Position numbers and translations under genes: made by a program. Below, piece by piece: positions 34,303 to 43,326 of a stretch of DNA of 64,000 nt (position 1 is the stretch's first letter; every line of letters begins with the position of its first letter). This DNA is from Candidatus Obscuribacterales bacterium (GTDB taxonomy: Bacteria; Cyanobacteriota; Vampirovibrionia; Obscuribacterales; Obscuribacteraceae), in contig JAIEOQ010000005.1 of NCBI GenBank assembly GCA_019750335.1, forward strand, positions 434,001 to 498,000, written 5' to 3'. The notes beneath the pieces are model-generated. The model was not told where the DNA came from. It saw only the letters and a list, made by a program, of their open reading frames with translations, and made no database searches.

Positions 34303-35182
34303 CGTTCAAAACGACCTTTGGTGCGATTTCGATTAATTCGTTGTTGCGGCCTTTTACGGCACATACTGCTACTAGACTATTCTGCCACGTCGCCATGACA
34401 TATTCTTGCCACGCTGGATTGTCTGCAAGAAAAATCTTTTGTCCTAAACGTAGTGTGCGAGCTTGGTCTGCGTCAATCTCGGCTGTCGGCAAAGGTAAGA
34501 CTTGTTGCGGCGAGATCAACAAAGAAGCAGCTTGATTCGCTTGAGCGCAAGCTTCTATTTCAGCCAGTGTTTTTGCTTGTGCAAGATGAAGCTTTCCGGC
34601 TTGTTCACGCAAAAGCGACTGCAGACATCCGCCGCACTCCAGGATCTTACCCAGGTCGCGAGCGATAGACCGAATATAAGTTCCGGAAGAGCAGTGAACA
34701 CGTAAAGTTAAATAAGGCGCTTCATAAGCAATGAATTCATTGCTGTAAATGGTCACTGTTCTTTCCGGTAAAGCCGCGGGAGCTTTTCCTTCACGTGCCA
34801 GCTCGTATAAACGTTTGCCATCAACATGAATGGCGCTGTAGAGAGGGGCAAGTTGAGTGATTGTGCCTTGAAAGGAAAGAAGAGATTCTCTGACGCTTTC
34901 TTCTTTTGGCAAATCTCCGTTTGTGGCGATCACTTCCCCTTCGATATCATCGGTGGTGGTAGTTTGACCGAACAATATTTTTGCCAGATAAGTTTTGTCG
35001 TGATCGAGAAAGCGCAGCAAGCGGCAAGCGCTACCGATTGCTACCGGCAACACGCCTTCGGCTAATGGATCTAAGGTACCGCCATGGCCGATATGTCTTA
35101 GCTTAAGCGCTTTGCGTAAACGATTGATTACGGCATGAGAAGTCATGCCTGACGGTTTGGCTACATTCAAAAATCCGAACAT
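34295..35182 (-). CDS. truB: tRNA pseudouridine(55) synthase
   Basis: Makes pseudouridine 55 in the T loop of tRNAs. The catalytic aspartate lies in HGGTLDPLAEGVLPVAIG near residue 40. KTYLAKILFGQTT and the SGTYIRSIARDLG motif follow. The C-terminal 80 residues are a PUA-like RNA-binding domain. Length is 295. The start lies seven bp after the rbfA stop in the usual order infB-rbfA-truB. Confidence 0.97.
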   Translation of the reverse strand: MFGFLNVAKPSGMTSHAVINRLRKALKLRHIGHGGTLDPLAEGVLPVAIGSACRLLRFLDHDKTYLAKILFGQTTTTDDIEGEVIATNGDLPKEESVRESLLSFQGTITQLAPLYSAIHVDGKRLYELAREGKAPAALPERTVTIYSNEFIAYEAPYLTLRVHCSSGTYIRSIARDLGKILECGGCLQSLLREQAGKLHLAQAKTLAEIEACAQANQAASLLISPQQVLPLPTAEIDADQARTLRLGQKIFLADNPAWQEYVMATWQNSLVAVCAVKGRNNELIEIAPKVVLNDE

Positions 35183-35189
35183 TTAAGAG

Positions 35190-35543
35190 TTAGAGTTCGC
35201 CGCGAGAAATTTTGTTGATCAACTCCGAAACTTGAGCTCCACGCTCTAAAGAGTTGTCCAATTTGAAACTAATATCGGGAGCAAAACGTAATTGCAATCT
35301 GCGTCCTAATTCACCGCGAATCTCACCGGCGTGATCGGTGAGAGCCTCCAGGGTTCCTGTTTGTTGTGTTTCCTCGCCGAAGACCGAAATGAAAATTCGG
35401 GCACGTCTACAGTCGGGCGAACATTCAACATCGGTCACTGAAATAAGACCGCCCATACGCGGGTCTCTCAGTCCGCGCAAAATAATGTCGGACATCTCCC
35501 GCTTAATTGACTGCGCGACTCTTAAATGGCGTGGTGTAGACAT
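35190..35543 (-). CDS. rbfA: Ribosome-binding factor A
   Basis: Small KH-fold protein that matures the 5' end of 16S rRNA in the 30S subunit. The 117-residue product has the typical R(V/H)AQSIKREMSDII start, DPRMGGLISVTDVECSPDCRRARIFISV in the middle, and LRFAPDISFKLDNSLERG near the end. It is encoded two bp after the infB stop. Confidence 0.96.
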   Translation of the reverse strand: MSTPRHLRVAQSIKREMSDIILRGLRDPRMGGLISVTDVECSPDCRRARIFISVFGEETQQTGTLEALTDHAGEIRGELGRRLQLRFAPDISFKLDNSLERGAQVSELINKISRGEL

Positions 35544-35545
35544 TA

Positions 35546-38110
35546 CTAGCGGACAAGCTCTCGCTTGACTTCCTGTATTATGTGGGCGTTGATGATGTCG
35601 CCTTCGATTAGATCGTTGAACTTTTCAAAGCTCATGCCGCATTCGAAGCCTTGAGCCACTTCTTTAACGTCGTCTTTGAAGCGTCGTAAGGTGTCGATCT
35701 TGCCTTCATATATTTGCGTGTTGCCGCGTGAAATTCTGACGAAGCAGTTGCGTTGGATTTTGCCGCTATTAACATAACAGCCCGCAATAACGTTGTGTTT
35801 GCCCAACTTGAACACTTGTCGTACTTCGGCGGTACCGAGGTGCACTTCTTGTTTGATTGGCTGGAGAAGCCCTTGAATCGCCAATTCTAAGTTGTCGACA
35901 ATTTCGTAAATGATGTTATAAGTGCGAATGTCGACACCGACTGCTTCACCGGCCCGGGTCGCGTTAGCGTCAGGCTGAACGTTGAAGCCGATCACGATGG
36001 CATTGGATGAGGCGGCTAAATTGACGTCATTCTCCGAAATATCTCCGGAAGCTGTACGCAATACGCGGACATTTACTTCTTTAGTAGACAGTTTTCTGAT
36101 TTGATCACCAATCGCTTCCGCTGTTCCTTGAACATCGGCTTTGACGATAATATTGAAGTCTTTTACTTCGCCTTGTTCAACTAGATCGTGGAGCGATTCT
36201 AGAGTGACACGATGACTGCGTTTTTCTTGTTCGGCAATCTTACGTTGTTCGGCAAGTTGTTTGGCGTATTGCAGAGTATCGCAAACTTCAAATTTGTCAC
36301 CGGCCAGAGGTACTTCGGGCAAGCCGAGTACTTCAACAGGCATGGACGGTCCGGCCGCTCTTACTTGCTGTCCGCGGTCGTCGAGCAAAGCACGAACACG
36401 ACCAAAAACACTGCCGGCAACAATGATGTCGCCCATACGCAGAGTGCCGTTTTGCACAAGCGCTGTTGCTACTGCGCCTTTACCGCGATGAAGTTCAGCT
36501 TCAACGATGGTGCCGCTTGCTGCTTTTTCCGGATTAGCTTTTAAATCCTGCATGTCGGCAACGAGAAGAATCATTTCTAATAGATCGTCCAACCCGGTGC
36601 GTTTCTTAGCTGAAACGTTGACTGTAACTGTCTCACCGCCGAAGCGATCAGGAAGAATGCCGTGCTCCATCAGTTGTGTGAGCACACGGTCCGGATCGGC
36701 ACCGGCTTTGTCGACTTTATTTACGGCGACGATTATTGGTACGCCGGCAGCTTTAGCGTGATCGATCGCTTCAATTGTTTGAGGCATGACACCGTCGTCG
36801 GCCGCTACAACAAGAATGGCGATGTCGGTGCATTTAGCGCCTCGAGCGCGCATGGCAGTAAATGCTTCGTGACCGGGAGTATCGAGAAAAACAATCTGTC
36901 TGGCTTGTCCGTCTTCGCCCGGCACTTCAACATGATAAGCACCGATGTGCTGAGTGATGCCACCATGTTCGGCGTCGGTAAGCAAGAATTTTGTTTGTCT
37001 GATGGCATCAAGAAGGCTTGTTTTACCGTGGTCGACGTGACCCATGATTGTAACGACCGGTGGTCTAGGCACCAAAGCGGCAATTTCATCTTCGGTCAAT
37101 TCAATCGGTCTGTTGGCTTCCTCTTCTTGGACCATTTCTTCCATTTGAATGTCTTCAAGAGTTTTCAGCTCATAGCCCATTTCTATTGCTAGATCGCGAG
37201 CTAGCTCCAGTTCAACCATTTGGTTGACGGTGCGCATGAAGCCCTTCATAAAGAGGCGTTTGATAATTTCAGTTTCGGAAACAGCCATTTTTTCGGCTAA
37301 TTCAAGCACGGTTAAATCGGTAGAAAGAGCCAAGATGGTTGGCACTTCTAGAGTTGCTGCCGACGGTTTTGCTTTTTCTTCGCGTTTTTGTCCGTGTCTG
37401 TCTGACGGCGTTGAGCGATGCGCTTTTGGTGCTCGCGGCGGTGTGGCGCGGAAAGATGGTGCGGCAACCCGCGTTGGCACCGAAGGAGTCATCGGGCGTA
37501 CTGTGTTTCGCTCTTCAGGCTCTTCTACCGGTGCTTTTGTTGGTGCAGCTGGGGGCTCGGCTTCAACTTTAGGCTCGCTTAGTTCAGGCGGAGCAGCTTC
37601 GGCTACAGGTTCTTTCTTGGCAACCGGAACTTCTGGCTCTTCAGCTGGTGTATCTTGCTTAACTTTTTCTATCGCTGGCTGGGTTACCGGTTCGACCGGT
37701 TCAGCGACTATTGTTTTATTCTCGAGAACTGGCTGCGGTTCGACTATTGGAGCGGCCGGTACTGATTCAATTTGGGCTGCGACTGGTTCTGTCGCTGTTT
37801 CTTCACTGGCAGCCGGAGTCGGGCGCCAACGATTTAGAACACGTGGCTTGACTGCCGGTGCCGCCGGTGCTGCAGCAGCTTTGCTTGCTGTAGCTTTAGT
37901 TGTTTTAGTAGTCGTAGTTTTAGTTGGAGCCTGTTGTTGCTGTTGTTTTTTCTTGCCGAGATGGGCAATGAAAAGTCCGACAGCGGCGCTGTCAACCGTG
38001 CTCGAATGGCTCTTTATATCATAGCCAAGTTCGCGGAAGGTATTGATTACGTCGGCGTTTGGTAGATTCATCCGCCGTGCTAATTCATAAACCCGAACAC
38101 GATCATCCAT
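35546..38110 (-). CDS. infB: Translation initiation factor IF-2
   Basis: GTPase that brings initiator tRNA to the 30S subunit. The track begins 18 codons early, inside the reading region of ylxR. The ATG at 38110 has AAAGGAGGGAG upstream and overlaps the ylxR stop as TGATG, giving 854 residues starting MDDRVRVYELARRMN. After the IF2 N-domain comes a long Pro/Ala/Val/Glu-rich linker (residues about 80-250). The G domain has GHVDHGKTSLLDAI, DTPGHEAF and NKVDK, followed by beta-barrel and C-terminal domains. Order nusA-ylxR-infB-rbfA-truB is classical. Confidence 0.97.
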   Translation of the reverse strand: MDDRVRVYELARRMNLPNADVINTFRELGYDIKSHSSTVDSAAVGLFIAHLGKKKQQQQQAPTKTTTTKTTKATASKAAAAPAAPAVKPRVLNRWRPTPAASEETATEPVAAQIESVPAAPIVEPQPVLENKTIVAEPVEPVTQPAIEKVKQDTPAEEPEVPVAKKEPVAEAAPPELSEPKVEAEPPAAPTKAPVEEPEERNTVRPMTPSVPTRVAAPSFRATPPRAPKAHRSTPSDRHGQKREEKAKPSAATLEVPTILALSTDLTVLELAEKMAVSETEIIKRLFMKGFMRTVNQMVELELARDLAIEMGYELKTLEDIQMEEMVQEEEANRPIELTEDEIAALVPRPPVVTIMGHVDHGKTSLLDAIRQTKFLLTDAEHGGITQHIGAYHVEVPGEDGQARQIVFLDTPGHEAFTAMRARGAKCTDIAILVVAADDGVMPQTIEAIDHAKAAGVPIIVAVNKVDKAGADPDRVLTQLMEHGILPDRFGGETVTVNVSAKKRTGLDDLLEMILLVADMQDLKANPEKAASGTIVEAELHRGKGAVATALVQNGTLRMGDIIVAGSVFGRVRALLDDRGQQVRAAGPSMPVEVLGLPEVPLAGDKFEVCDTLQYAKQLAEQRKIAEQEKRSHRVTLESLHDLVEQGEVKDFNIIVKADVQGTAEAIGDQIRKLSTKEVNVRVLRTASGDISENDVNLAASSNAIVIGFNVQPDANATRAGEAVGVDIRTYNIIYEIVDNLELAIQGLLQPIKQEVHLGTAEVRQVFKLGKHNVIAGCYVNSGKIQRNCFVRISRGNTQIYEGKIDTLRRFKDDVKEVAQGFECGMSFEKFNDLIEGDIINAHIIQEVKRELVR

Positions 38111-38481
38111 CAGACTCCCTCCTTTCTTTGGTATTTTGGCATGTTTCCAACCATTTCTGTGCACTTTGATCGCAGACTGTGGATAAGTTGTGACTCAAGC
38201 GGCCAAGCAATGAGCCTTTTCGGAGCGCTTTGTTTCGGCCTTCGCCCTTCCAGTGCATATTTCAGGCGGGTGCCTTTCAAGGCGGACTCAAGGCAGGCAA
38301 GAGATGAGCATATGTATGCCGATCTCCCGGAAACAGCTGCGGTACCTTGATTCGCCGTGTTAAGAAAAACTGCGTTGGATTTGAAATCAACTGTCAACCG
38401 GAGCATTTGCCGACGGTCTGTCGACTGGCGACAGACCAGGCAAAGTCTGAGTCTTAGCTTTGATTCATCTGAACTGACCAG
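38110..38481 (-). CDS. ylxR: YlxR/RnpM family RNA-binding protein, probable CTG start
   Basis: Small RNA-binding protein coded between nusA and infB in most bacteria; in B. subtilis it modulates RNase P. The track shows only the 98 residues after an internal ATG (38406). Reading upstream in frame restores the conserved CLVCRQSTDRRQMLRL start with its CxxC pair. GRSAYICSSLACLESALK and RLKYALE follow. An in-frame TAA stops the frame at the nusA end, and no ATG, GTG or TTG lies between it and the motif. The CTG at 38481, eight bases after AAGGAG, is the only sensible start, giving 123 residues. The tail beyond residue 85 is longer than usual. The stop overlaps infB's ATG. Confidence 0.85.
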   Translation of the reverse strand: MVSSDESKLRLRLCLVCRQSTDRRQMLRLTVDFKSNAVFLNTANQGTAAVSGRSAYICSSLACLESALKGTRLKYALEGRRPKQSAPKRLIAWPLESQLIHSLRSKCTEMVGNMPKYQRKEGV

Positions 38482-38497
38482 TAGGTTGGCTCCTTAA

Positions 38498-39634
38498 TTA
38501 ACCTGTCGCTTCAGCGTTGACAGGTTTATAACTGCCGCCGGCTTGGCTTTCTGATTTGATGTCGATCTTCCAGCCGGTCAGCTTGGCGGCTAAGCGTACG
38601 TTTTGGCCGCCGCGACCGATAGCCAAGCTCAGTTGATCGTCCGGCACTATCACTTCAGCGCGACGTCCACCGGCAGTCGGTGCTGCTTCGGTTGAGTCAT
38701 CATACAAAGCCACCGTAGTGATGCGAGCTGGGCTGAGAGCGTTGGAAATATAGTCGACCGGGTCGTTGGAGAAACGGATGACATCGATCTTTTCGTTACG
38801 TAGTTCGGCGACAACGTTCTGAATGCGAACGCCGCGGGTGCCGATACAAGCGCCGACCGGATCGACATCGGCATCTTCGGAGTGCACTGCAATCTTAGTT
38901 CTGTAACCAGCTTCACGAGCGATAGATTTGATCTCGACTGTACCGTCTTCGATTTCTGGTACATACAATTCAAACAGTTCGCGTACAAGTTCAGGATGTG
39001 CTTGTGAAACGATGATTTGCGGTACTCGTCCCGATTCGCGCAGCTCAAGAACATAAACGCGTACACGATTGCCGACTCGCGGGCTGTCGCCGGGAAGCTG
39101 CTCTTTGCTTGGCATGCAGCCTTCAACGCGACCGAGATTGATGATTACGTTGGTGCGGTTATTGCCGACAACTTCAATTCGTTCGATTTGTCCTGTTGTG
39201 CAAGTGCCTTTACGCGCTTCAAACTCTTTCTTAATCAGCTCTTTCTCTGCTTCACGCAAGCGCTGAGTAATCAGTTGTTTTGCTGTTTGAGCAGCGATTC
39301 GTCCGAATTCGGAAAAGTCAGCCGGAGTTACTTCAATCTCCAGAACTTCGCCTTCGGTAACGTCCGGAATCAAATCTTTTGCTTCAGCAAGACCGATTTC
39401 GTGATATTCGTTTGAAACTTCGGCAACTACTTCTTTTGGTGCAAAAATGCCGATTTCACCGGTTTCGGTATCGAATATGGCGCGTACCCCTTCAACATCA
39501 TGATCGGGGACTTTTTTCTTGTATGCAGCGACTATGGCGTCACATACATAGGAGATAAATTCCTCCTGGGGTATGTTGCGCTCTCTTTCTAGCTCTTCTG
39601 CGGCTTCTAAAAGTTTGTCGCCTATTTTAATCAT
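38498..39634 (-). CDS. nusA: Transcription termination/antitermination factor NusA
   Basis: RNA polymerase-associated factor controlling pausing, termination and antitermination. The order is the N-terminal polymerase-binding domain (residues 1-130, with IFDTETGEIGIFAPKEV), S1 domain around 135-200 (GQIERIEVVGNNRTNVIINLG), and two KH domains with VDPVGACIGTRGVRIQNVV and LAIGRGGQNVRLAAKLTGW. The 378 residues match the short NusA form without acidic C-terminal repeats. It lies between rimP and ylxR as usual. Confidence 0.97.
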   Translation of the reverse strand: MIKIGDKLLEAAEELERERNIPQEEFISYVCDAIVAAYKKKVPDHDVEGVRAIFDTETGEIGIFAPKEVVAEVSNEYHEIGLAEAKDLIPDVTEGEVLEIEVTPADFSEFGRIAAQTAKQLITQRLREAEKELIKKEFEARKGTCTTGQIERIEVVGNNRTNVIINLGRVEGCMPSKEQLPGDSPRVGNRVRVYVLELRESGRVPQIIVSQAHPELVRELFELYVPEIEDGTVEIKSIAREAGYRTKIAVHSEDADVDPVGACIGTRGVRIQNVVAELRNEKIDVIRFSNDPVDYISNALSPARITTVALYDDSTEAAPTAGGRRAEVIVPDDQLSLAIGRGGQNVRLAAKLTGWKIDIKSESQAGGSYKPVNAEATG

Positions 39635-39650
39635 GTTATATCCTCCATAT

Positions 39651-40220
39651 TCAATTGTCAGTTTCAGTTGGCTGCGCAGGCTTTATTGCTTGCCGCCGGA
39701 TTTGCAAAATCTTTGTCAATTCCAGGCTAATTAATTGGGGAATGCCTGTATCTGTCTCTTTCTTTATTGTTTTCTTTTGTTTGCTAGAACTTTGTTGTTT
39801 AATCACTTCCGGGTTGGAAATTTGAATCTCGCCTTCTTTATGTCCGGAAAGAAGACCGGAGAATTCATAGCCGAGACCTTCAATCAACTCTTTTGTTTTG
39901 ACGGCAACCGGTTCTCCGACAAAAGCAGCAAAATCACGTTCGGTTTTCAGCACTCTTTCCAGCCCCGGACTTTGCACTTCAAGTAAGTAAGAACCGTTAA
40001 ACATTGCCGATTCGGAGCTTTCTAAAAGTGGTTCAAGTACACGGCTGAAGCTTTCGCAATCGTCAAGACCAATTTGTCCGCCTGGTCTGTGGATAGTTAT
40101 TTCCAAGCTTCGGTGTTTCCCTTGTTGGGTAATTCGAGCGTCCACTACGCTTAGGTCCGAAGCTAATGAAGCGGCGGCATTTTCGGCTAATTCAAATATT
40201 TCTTCTAACTTTGACTGCAT
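39651..40220 (-). CDS. rimP: Ribosome maturation factor RimP
   Basis: Needed for assembly of the 30S subunit. The 189-residue product shows the family pattern: LEITIHRPGGQIGLDDCESFSRVLEPLL in the N-terminal domain and YLLEVQSPGLERVLKTERDF joining it to the C-terminal domain. The C-terminal half has an insertion rich in Lys, Ser and Gln (KQQSSSKQKKTIKKE), making it 30-40 residues longer than most RimP proteins. It is first gene of the rimP-nusA-ylxR-infB-rbfA-truB operon and diverges from ybeY. Confidence 0.92.
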   Translation of the reverse strand: MQSKLEEIFELAENAAASLASDLSVVDARITQQGKHRSLEITIHRPGGQIGLDDCESFSRVLEPLLESSESAMFNGSYLLEVQSPGLERVLKTERDFAAFVGEPVAVKTKELIEGLGYEFSGLLSGHKEGEIQISNPEVIKQQSSSKQKKTIKKETDTGIPQLISLELTKILQIRRQAIKPAQPTETDN

Positions 40221-40337
40221 GATTTTTTCATTCTTCGCCAGGAAGAACGACGACTCGCCGTAGACTAAGAAAGTCTACGACATAAACCGAATAACTCAAG
40301 CTCATATGGTAACATGTCAAGCTTTCGGGAACAATGA

Positions 40338-40850
40338 ATGACAGCAAAAGTTATCTTATTGAACAAGCAGAGGCGGCACCGGCTTGATACCAAGTGGCTG
40401 GAGTCCAATACTGACAAGCTCTTTGGGCAAGTGTTAGATAACTTAAAGAAATATCCCAGTCCTCTGGTCAAAAAAAAGTTGATTGCTGAATTGAAAGAAC
40501 GAGGCACTCTTTCATTAGCTCTGGTTTCCAACGCCCAGATCAAAAAACTGAATAAGCAATGGATGAGTAAGGATTACGCCACCGACGTACTCTCTTTTCC
40601 CTTGTCTTTGGAAGCACCACCGGAACCGCTCCCCTGGGAAATTGGTGAGCTTGTGATTTCAGTGGAGAAAGCTTGGTCTCAAGCGCAAGAATTCGGGCAT
40701 TCTTTCGAGCGAGAATTTGCCTTTCTTTTCGTGCACGGCTTTTTGCATATTCTCGGCTTCGATCATATGGAGCCCGAGGAGGAAAAAGAAATGTTCGGAC
40801 GGCAAAAACAGATATTGCTTGCCGCTGGATTTCCGCGAACTAAATGTTAG
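40338..40850 (+). CDS. ybeY: Endoribonuclease YbeY
   Basis: Zinc-dependent RNase involved in 16S rRNA 3' processing and ribosome quality control. The metal site HGFLHILGFDHMEPEEEKEMF is near residue 132, preceded by the typical ATDVLSFPL strand. The 170 residues include an N-terminal stretch a little longer than average. It diverges from rimP across about 117 bp and precedes the kinase gene. Confidence 0.96.
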   Translation: MTAKVILLNKQRRHRLDTKWLESNTDKLFGQVLDNLKKYPSPLVKKKLIAELKERGTLSLALVSNAQIKKLNKQWMSKDYATDVLSFPLSLEAPPEPLPWEIGELVISVEKAWSQAQEFGHSFEREFAFLFVHGFLHILGFDHMEPEEEKEMFGRQKQILLAAGFPRTKC

Positions 40851-40963
40851 GCTCGGGTAAAATTTGACCAAGATTGCTTCATTGATCTTCGGGAACCATA
40901 TCGGCATATTCTGCCTCATGATATCTTTGGTTTAGGTGTGATGATTGCGCTTGGTGATGGTAG

Positions 40964-41401
40964 ATGAAAGCGGACAAAGACTCGAAAACGCTTGACGAAA
41001 ATCTTTCTTCAGTTTGGCGGCGGCGTGTCCAGCGCAGCAGAAACCTGTTTGAATCGTTTTCTCATGCTCTAAACGGTTTGGAACAAGCCTTTGTTGCCGA
41101 ACGTAACCTGAAAATTCATCTGATTATCGGTTCTTTGGCTATCCTTGCTGCGTTGCTTTTATCTTTTGATTCATTCAGTTGGGCTGTGCTTTTTATGGCT
41201 ATTGGGCTGGTGATTACTGCCGAGCTCTTGAACACAGCCGTTGAGCGTGTAGTTGATCTGGTCAGCGGCGGGCAATTTCATATCTTAGCCAAAGAAGCAA
41301 AAGATATTGCCGCTGCTGCGGTTTTTGTTGCCTCGTTAACGGCAGTCTGCATCGGTGTTGCTTTGTTTGTGCCCAAGCTTTTGTTGCTGGTTGGACCTTA
41401 A
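40964..41401 (+). CDS. dgkA: Diacylglycerol kinase family protein (undecaprenol kinase type)
   Basis: Small trimeric membrane kinase that phosphorylates diacylglycerol or undecaprenol. After a basic cytoplasmic start (RRRVQRSRNLFESF), the family motif SHALNGLEQAFVAERNLKIHL is seen near residue 28. AELLNTAVERVVDLVS near 90 holds the catalytic glutamate and the nucleotide-binding asparagine. Three transmembrane helices fill the rest of the 145 residues. Gram-positive-type members prefer undecaprenol; the substrate here is uncertain. It converges on the ABC ATPase gene with a four-base overlap. Confidence 0.92.
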   Translation: MKADKDSKTLDENLSSVWRRRVQRSRNLFESFSHALNGLEQAFVAERNLKIHLIIGSLAILAALLLSFDSFSWAVLFMAIGLVITAELLNTAVERVVDLVSGGQFHILAKEAKDIAAAAVFVASLTAVCIGVALFVPKLLLLVGP

Positions 41402-42207
41402 TCGGGACTGACTCGACTGGGTAAATAGCTGGTCAACCCGTTTTGTTTATCTTCAAATATTTGCACTTCGACTTGATAAACCTTGCGCAAAACTGCTGCT
41501 GTTAAGGCTTGAGAGACATTTCCGCAAACGGCAATTTCGCTTGGTCCGTTAACGCCGCTTTTTAATAGAACAATCTCGTCGGCCAAACGCGACATTAGAT
41601 TGAGATCGTGCAGAACAAGCAAAATGCCTAAGCTATGGTCTTTCAATTCACGAATAAGTTGAACCAACTCCAATTGATGGCGGAAATCCAGATGGGCAGT
41701 TGGTTCATCTAGAAGTAAGAAGCGCGGTTCTTGAGCTAATGCCGTGGCAATAAGCACTCTCTGTCTTTCGCCGCCGGAAAGACCGTCCATCATCTTATGG
41801 CGCAATTCCCAGCTGCCTGTTTTGTGTAATACGCTCTCAATCACATTCTTGTCTGTGTCGTTAGTGGACCAAGACCACCAGCTCTGATAAGGATTGCGTC
41901 CCAGTGATACCCATTCATACACTGACAGATGGCGCAGCTGATCCAGTGTTTGTGGAACATAGCCAACTGCTTGGGCAAACTCTTTGTTGCTTAACTGATC
42001 TATGTCCCGCTCTCCAAGCCGTATGGAACCGGACAAAGGATGCATTTGCCGAGCCAGACATTTCAATACAGTTGATTTTCCTGCTCCGTTTGGACCGGCA
42101 AGAACGACAATCTGTCCTGAATTAAGCCTTAGCTCTTTGATCTGTGCTACAGCTTTATTCTGCCAACCGACAGATAAGTTTTCTGCATTCAGAGTCATTT
42201 GTGTCAT
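41398..42207 (-). CDS. ABC transporter ATP-binding protein, iron-siderophore/cobalamin/heme type
   Basis: ATPase subunit of a FecE/BtuD-like importer. Walker A GPNGAGKST is near residue 38, signature LSGGERQR near 143 and Walker B FLLLDEPTAHLD near 165, with the switch histidine in LVLHDLN. Length is 269. It overlaps the permease gene (ATGA) and its 3' end overlaps that of dgkA by four bases. Substrate could be siderophore, heme or vitamin B12; no cobalamin riboswitch was recognised upstream of the pair. Confidence 0.93.
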   Translation of the reverse strand: MTQMTLNAENLSVGWQNKAVAQIKELRLNSGQIVVLAGPNGAGKSTVLKCLARQMHPLSGSIRLGERDIDQLSNKEFAQAVGYVPQTLDQLRHLSVYEWVSLGRNPYQSWWSWSTNDTDKNVIESVLHKTGSWELRHKMMDGLSGGERQRVLIATALAQEPRFLLLDEPTAHLDFRHQLELVQLIRELKDHSLGILLVLHDLNLMSRLADEIVLLKSGVNGPSEIAVCGNVSQALTAAVLRKVYQVEVQIFEDKQNGLTSYLPSRVSPD

Positions 42208-43199
42208 GTTCTTTCCGCTTCCTGTTTAAGAATTAGAAAGAGAAAGAAAGGACCACCAAGCAGACTCAACAATGTACCTAAAGGTAAGTCTTGCCCGGGA
42301 AGCAGGAGACGAGAAGCTAAATCGCTGATCAATACAAGCAGCGCTCCTAATCCGGCCGCGGCAAAAATATGCGCACGTTCGTCGCGACCAAAAAGCTGGC
42401 GAGCAAAATAAGGAGCAATCAAGCCGACAAAACCAAGTAAACCGCTTAAAGATACGGCTGAAGCGCAAAGTAAAACTGCTGCGGCAAGAATGGCGCTTTG
42501 CGCTTTACTGACGGACAAGCCAAGGGAGGCGGCTTGAGTGGCGCCTAAAGATAAAAGGCGCAAGGGCTTGCTTAAGAGCAGCGCCGCCAAGCAACCGCAG
42601 AGGATATATAAACTGACTGGGCACAATTCTTGCCAACTACGCCCGCTTACACTTCCGGCTAACCAATAAAATATGCCTTGAGCCGGAGCGCTTGTTGGTG
42701 CCGCGTATAGAAGCAGGGTGATTAAACTCGAGCAAACCGCCGAAACTGCTACTCCTGATAACAATAATCGGCTTATGGAGAAACCGCGCGAACTGCGAGC
42801 CATGGATGCCACTAGAATGCTCGCTAAAAAACCACCGGCAAGGGCAATTAGCGGAATAAATGAAAAATCGATTCCGCTGACCATAGCCAAAGCGACAGCT
42901 AATCCGGCACCGCTTGAAACTCCGGTTAAATAGGGATCGGCAAGTGAGTTGTTTGATAATGATTGAAGCAGATAGCCGGAAACGGCAAGTCCGGCTCCAA
43001 CCAAGCAAGCGGCAAGCAGCCGAGGCAAGCGAATTTGCCAGAGTACATTTTGCAGTCCAGGATCGATTTGCGAAGCGTCAGCGGCGGGAAATAAAATTTG
43101 CCAAACCGTATCGGGCCTGAGATGGATCTCTCCCAAGCAGAGATTAAGCGCAATGCCTGCGGAAAGAGCTAAAGTCAAGAGTAAGAATTTGACTGGCAA
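42204..43199 (-). CDS. ABC transporter permease, FecCD family
   Basis: Membrane subunit of the importer whose ATPase is encoded next. The 331 residues contain about nine to ten hydrophobic helices and the family's RLPRLLAACLVGAGLAVSG and LADPYLTGVSSGAGL motifs, with a C-terminal GLIAPYFARQLFGRDER coupling helix to the ATPase. No periplasmic binding protein or TonB-dependent receptor gene is adjacent; the next gene upstream is divergent cysteine desulfurase. Its partner must be encoded elsewhere or be shared. Confidence 0.94.
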   Translation of the reverse strand: MPVKFLLLTLALSAGIALNLCLGEIHLRPDTVWQILFPAADASQIDPGLQNVLWQIRLPRLLAACLVGAGLAVSGYLLQSLSNNSLADPYLTGVSSGAGLAVALAMVSGIDFSFIPLIALAGGFLASILVASMARSSRGFSISRLLLSGVAVSAVCSSLITLLLYAAPTSAPAQGIFYWLAGSVSGRSWQELCPVSLYILCGCLAALLLSKPLRLLSLGATQAASLGLSVSKAQSAILAAAVLLCASAVSLSGLLGFVGLIAPYFARQLFGRDERAHIFAAAGLGALLVLISDLASRLLLPGQDLPLGTLLSLLGGPFFLFLILKQEAERT

Positions 43200-43326
43200 G
43201 ATTCGATGATTATTTCCAAATTAGTTTGCCGATTGTCGCAGACCCACTCCTTATCGTGCAAGCAACGCGTGCTAACATGCTAGATATGATCTTTTCAGTC
43301 GCTGACATGGCTCTTTAAGGTGATAA

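Noticed and set aside
37224-38024. 266-aa plus-strand ORF opposite infB
   Set aside because: It mirrors the Pro/Ala-rich IF-2 linker on the other strand; its serine/glycine/alanine composition is what the reverse complement of that linker produces.
43200-43326. Cobalamin riboswitch or iron box for the ABC importer
   Set aside because: Neither the B12-box consensus nor a clear Fur-type palindrome was found in this 127-bp divergent gap.
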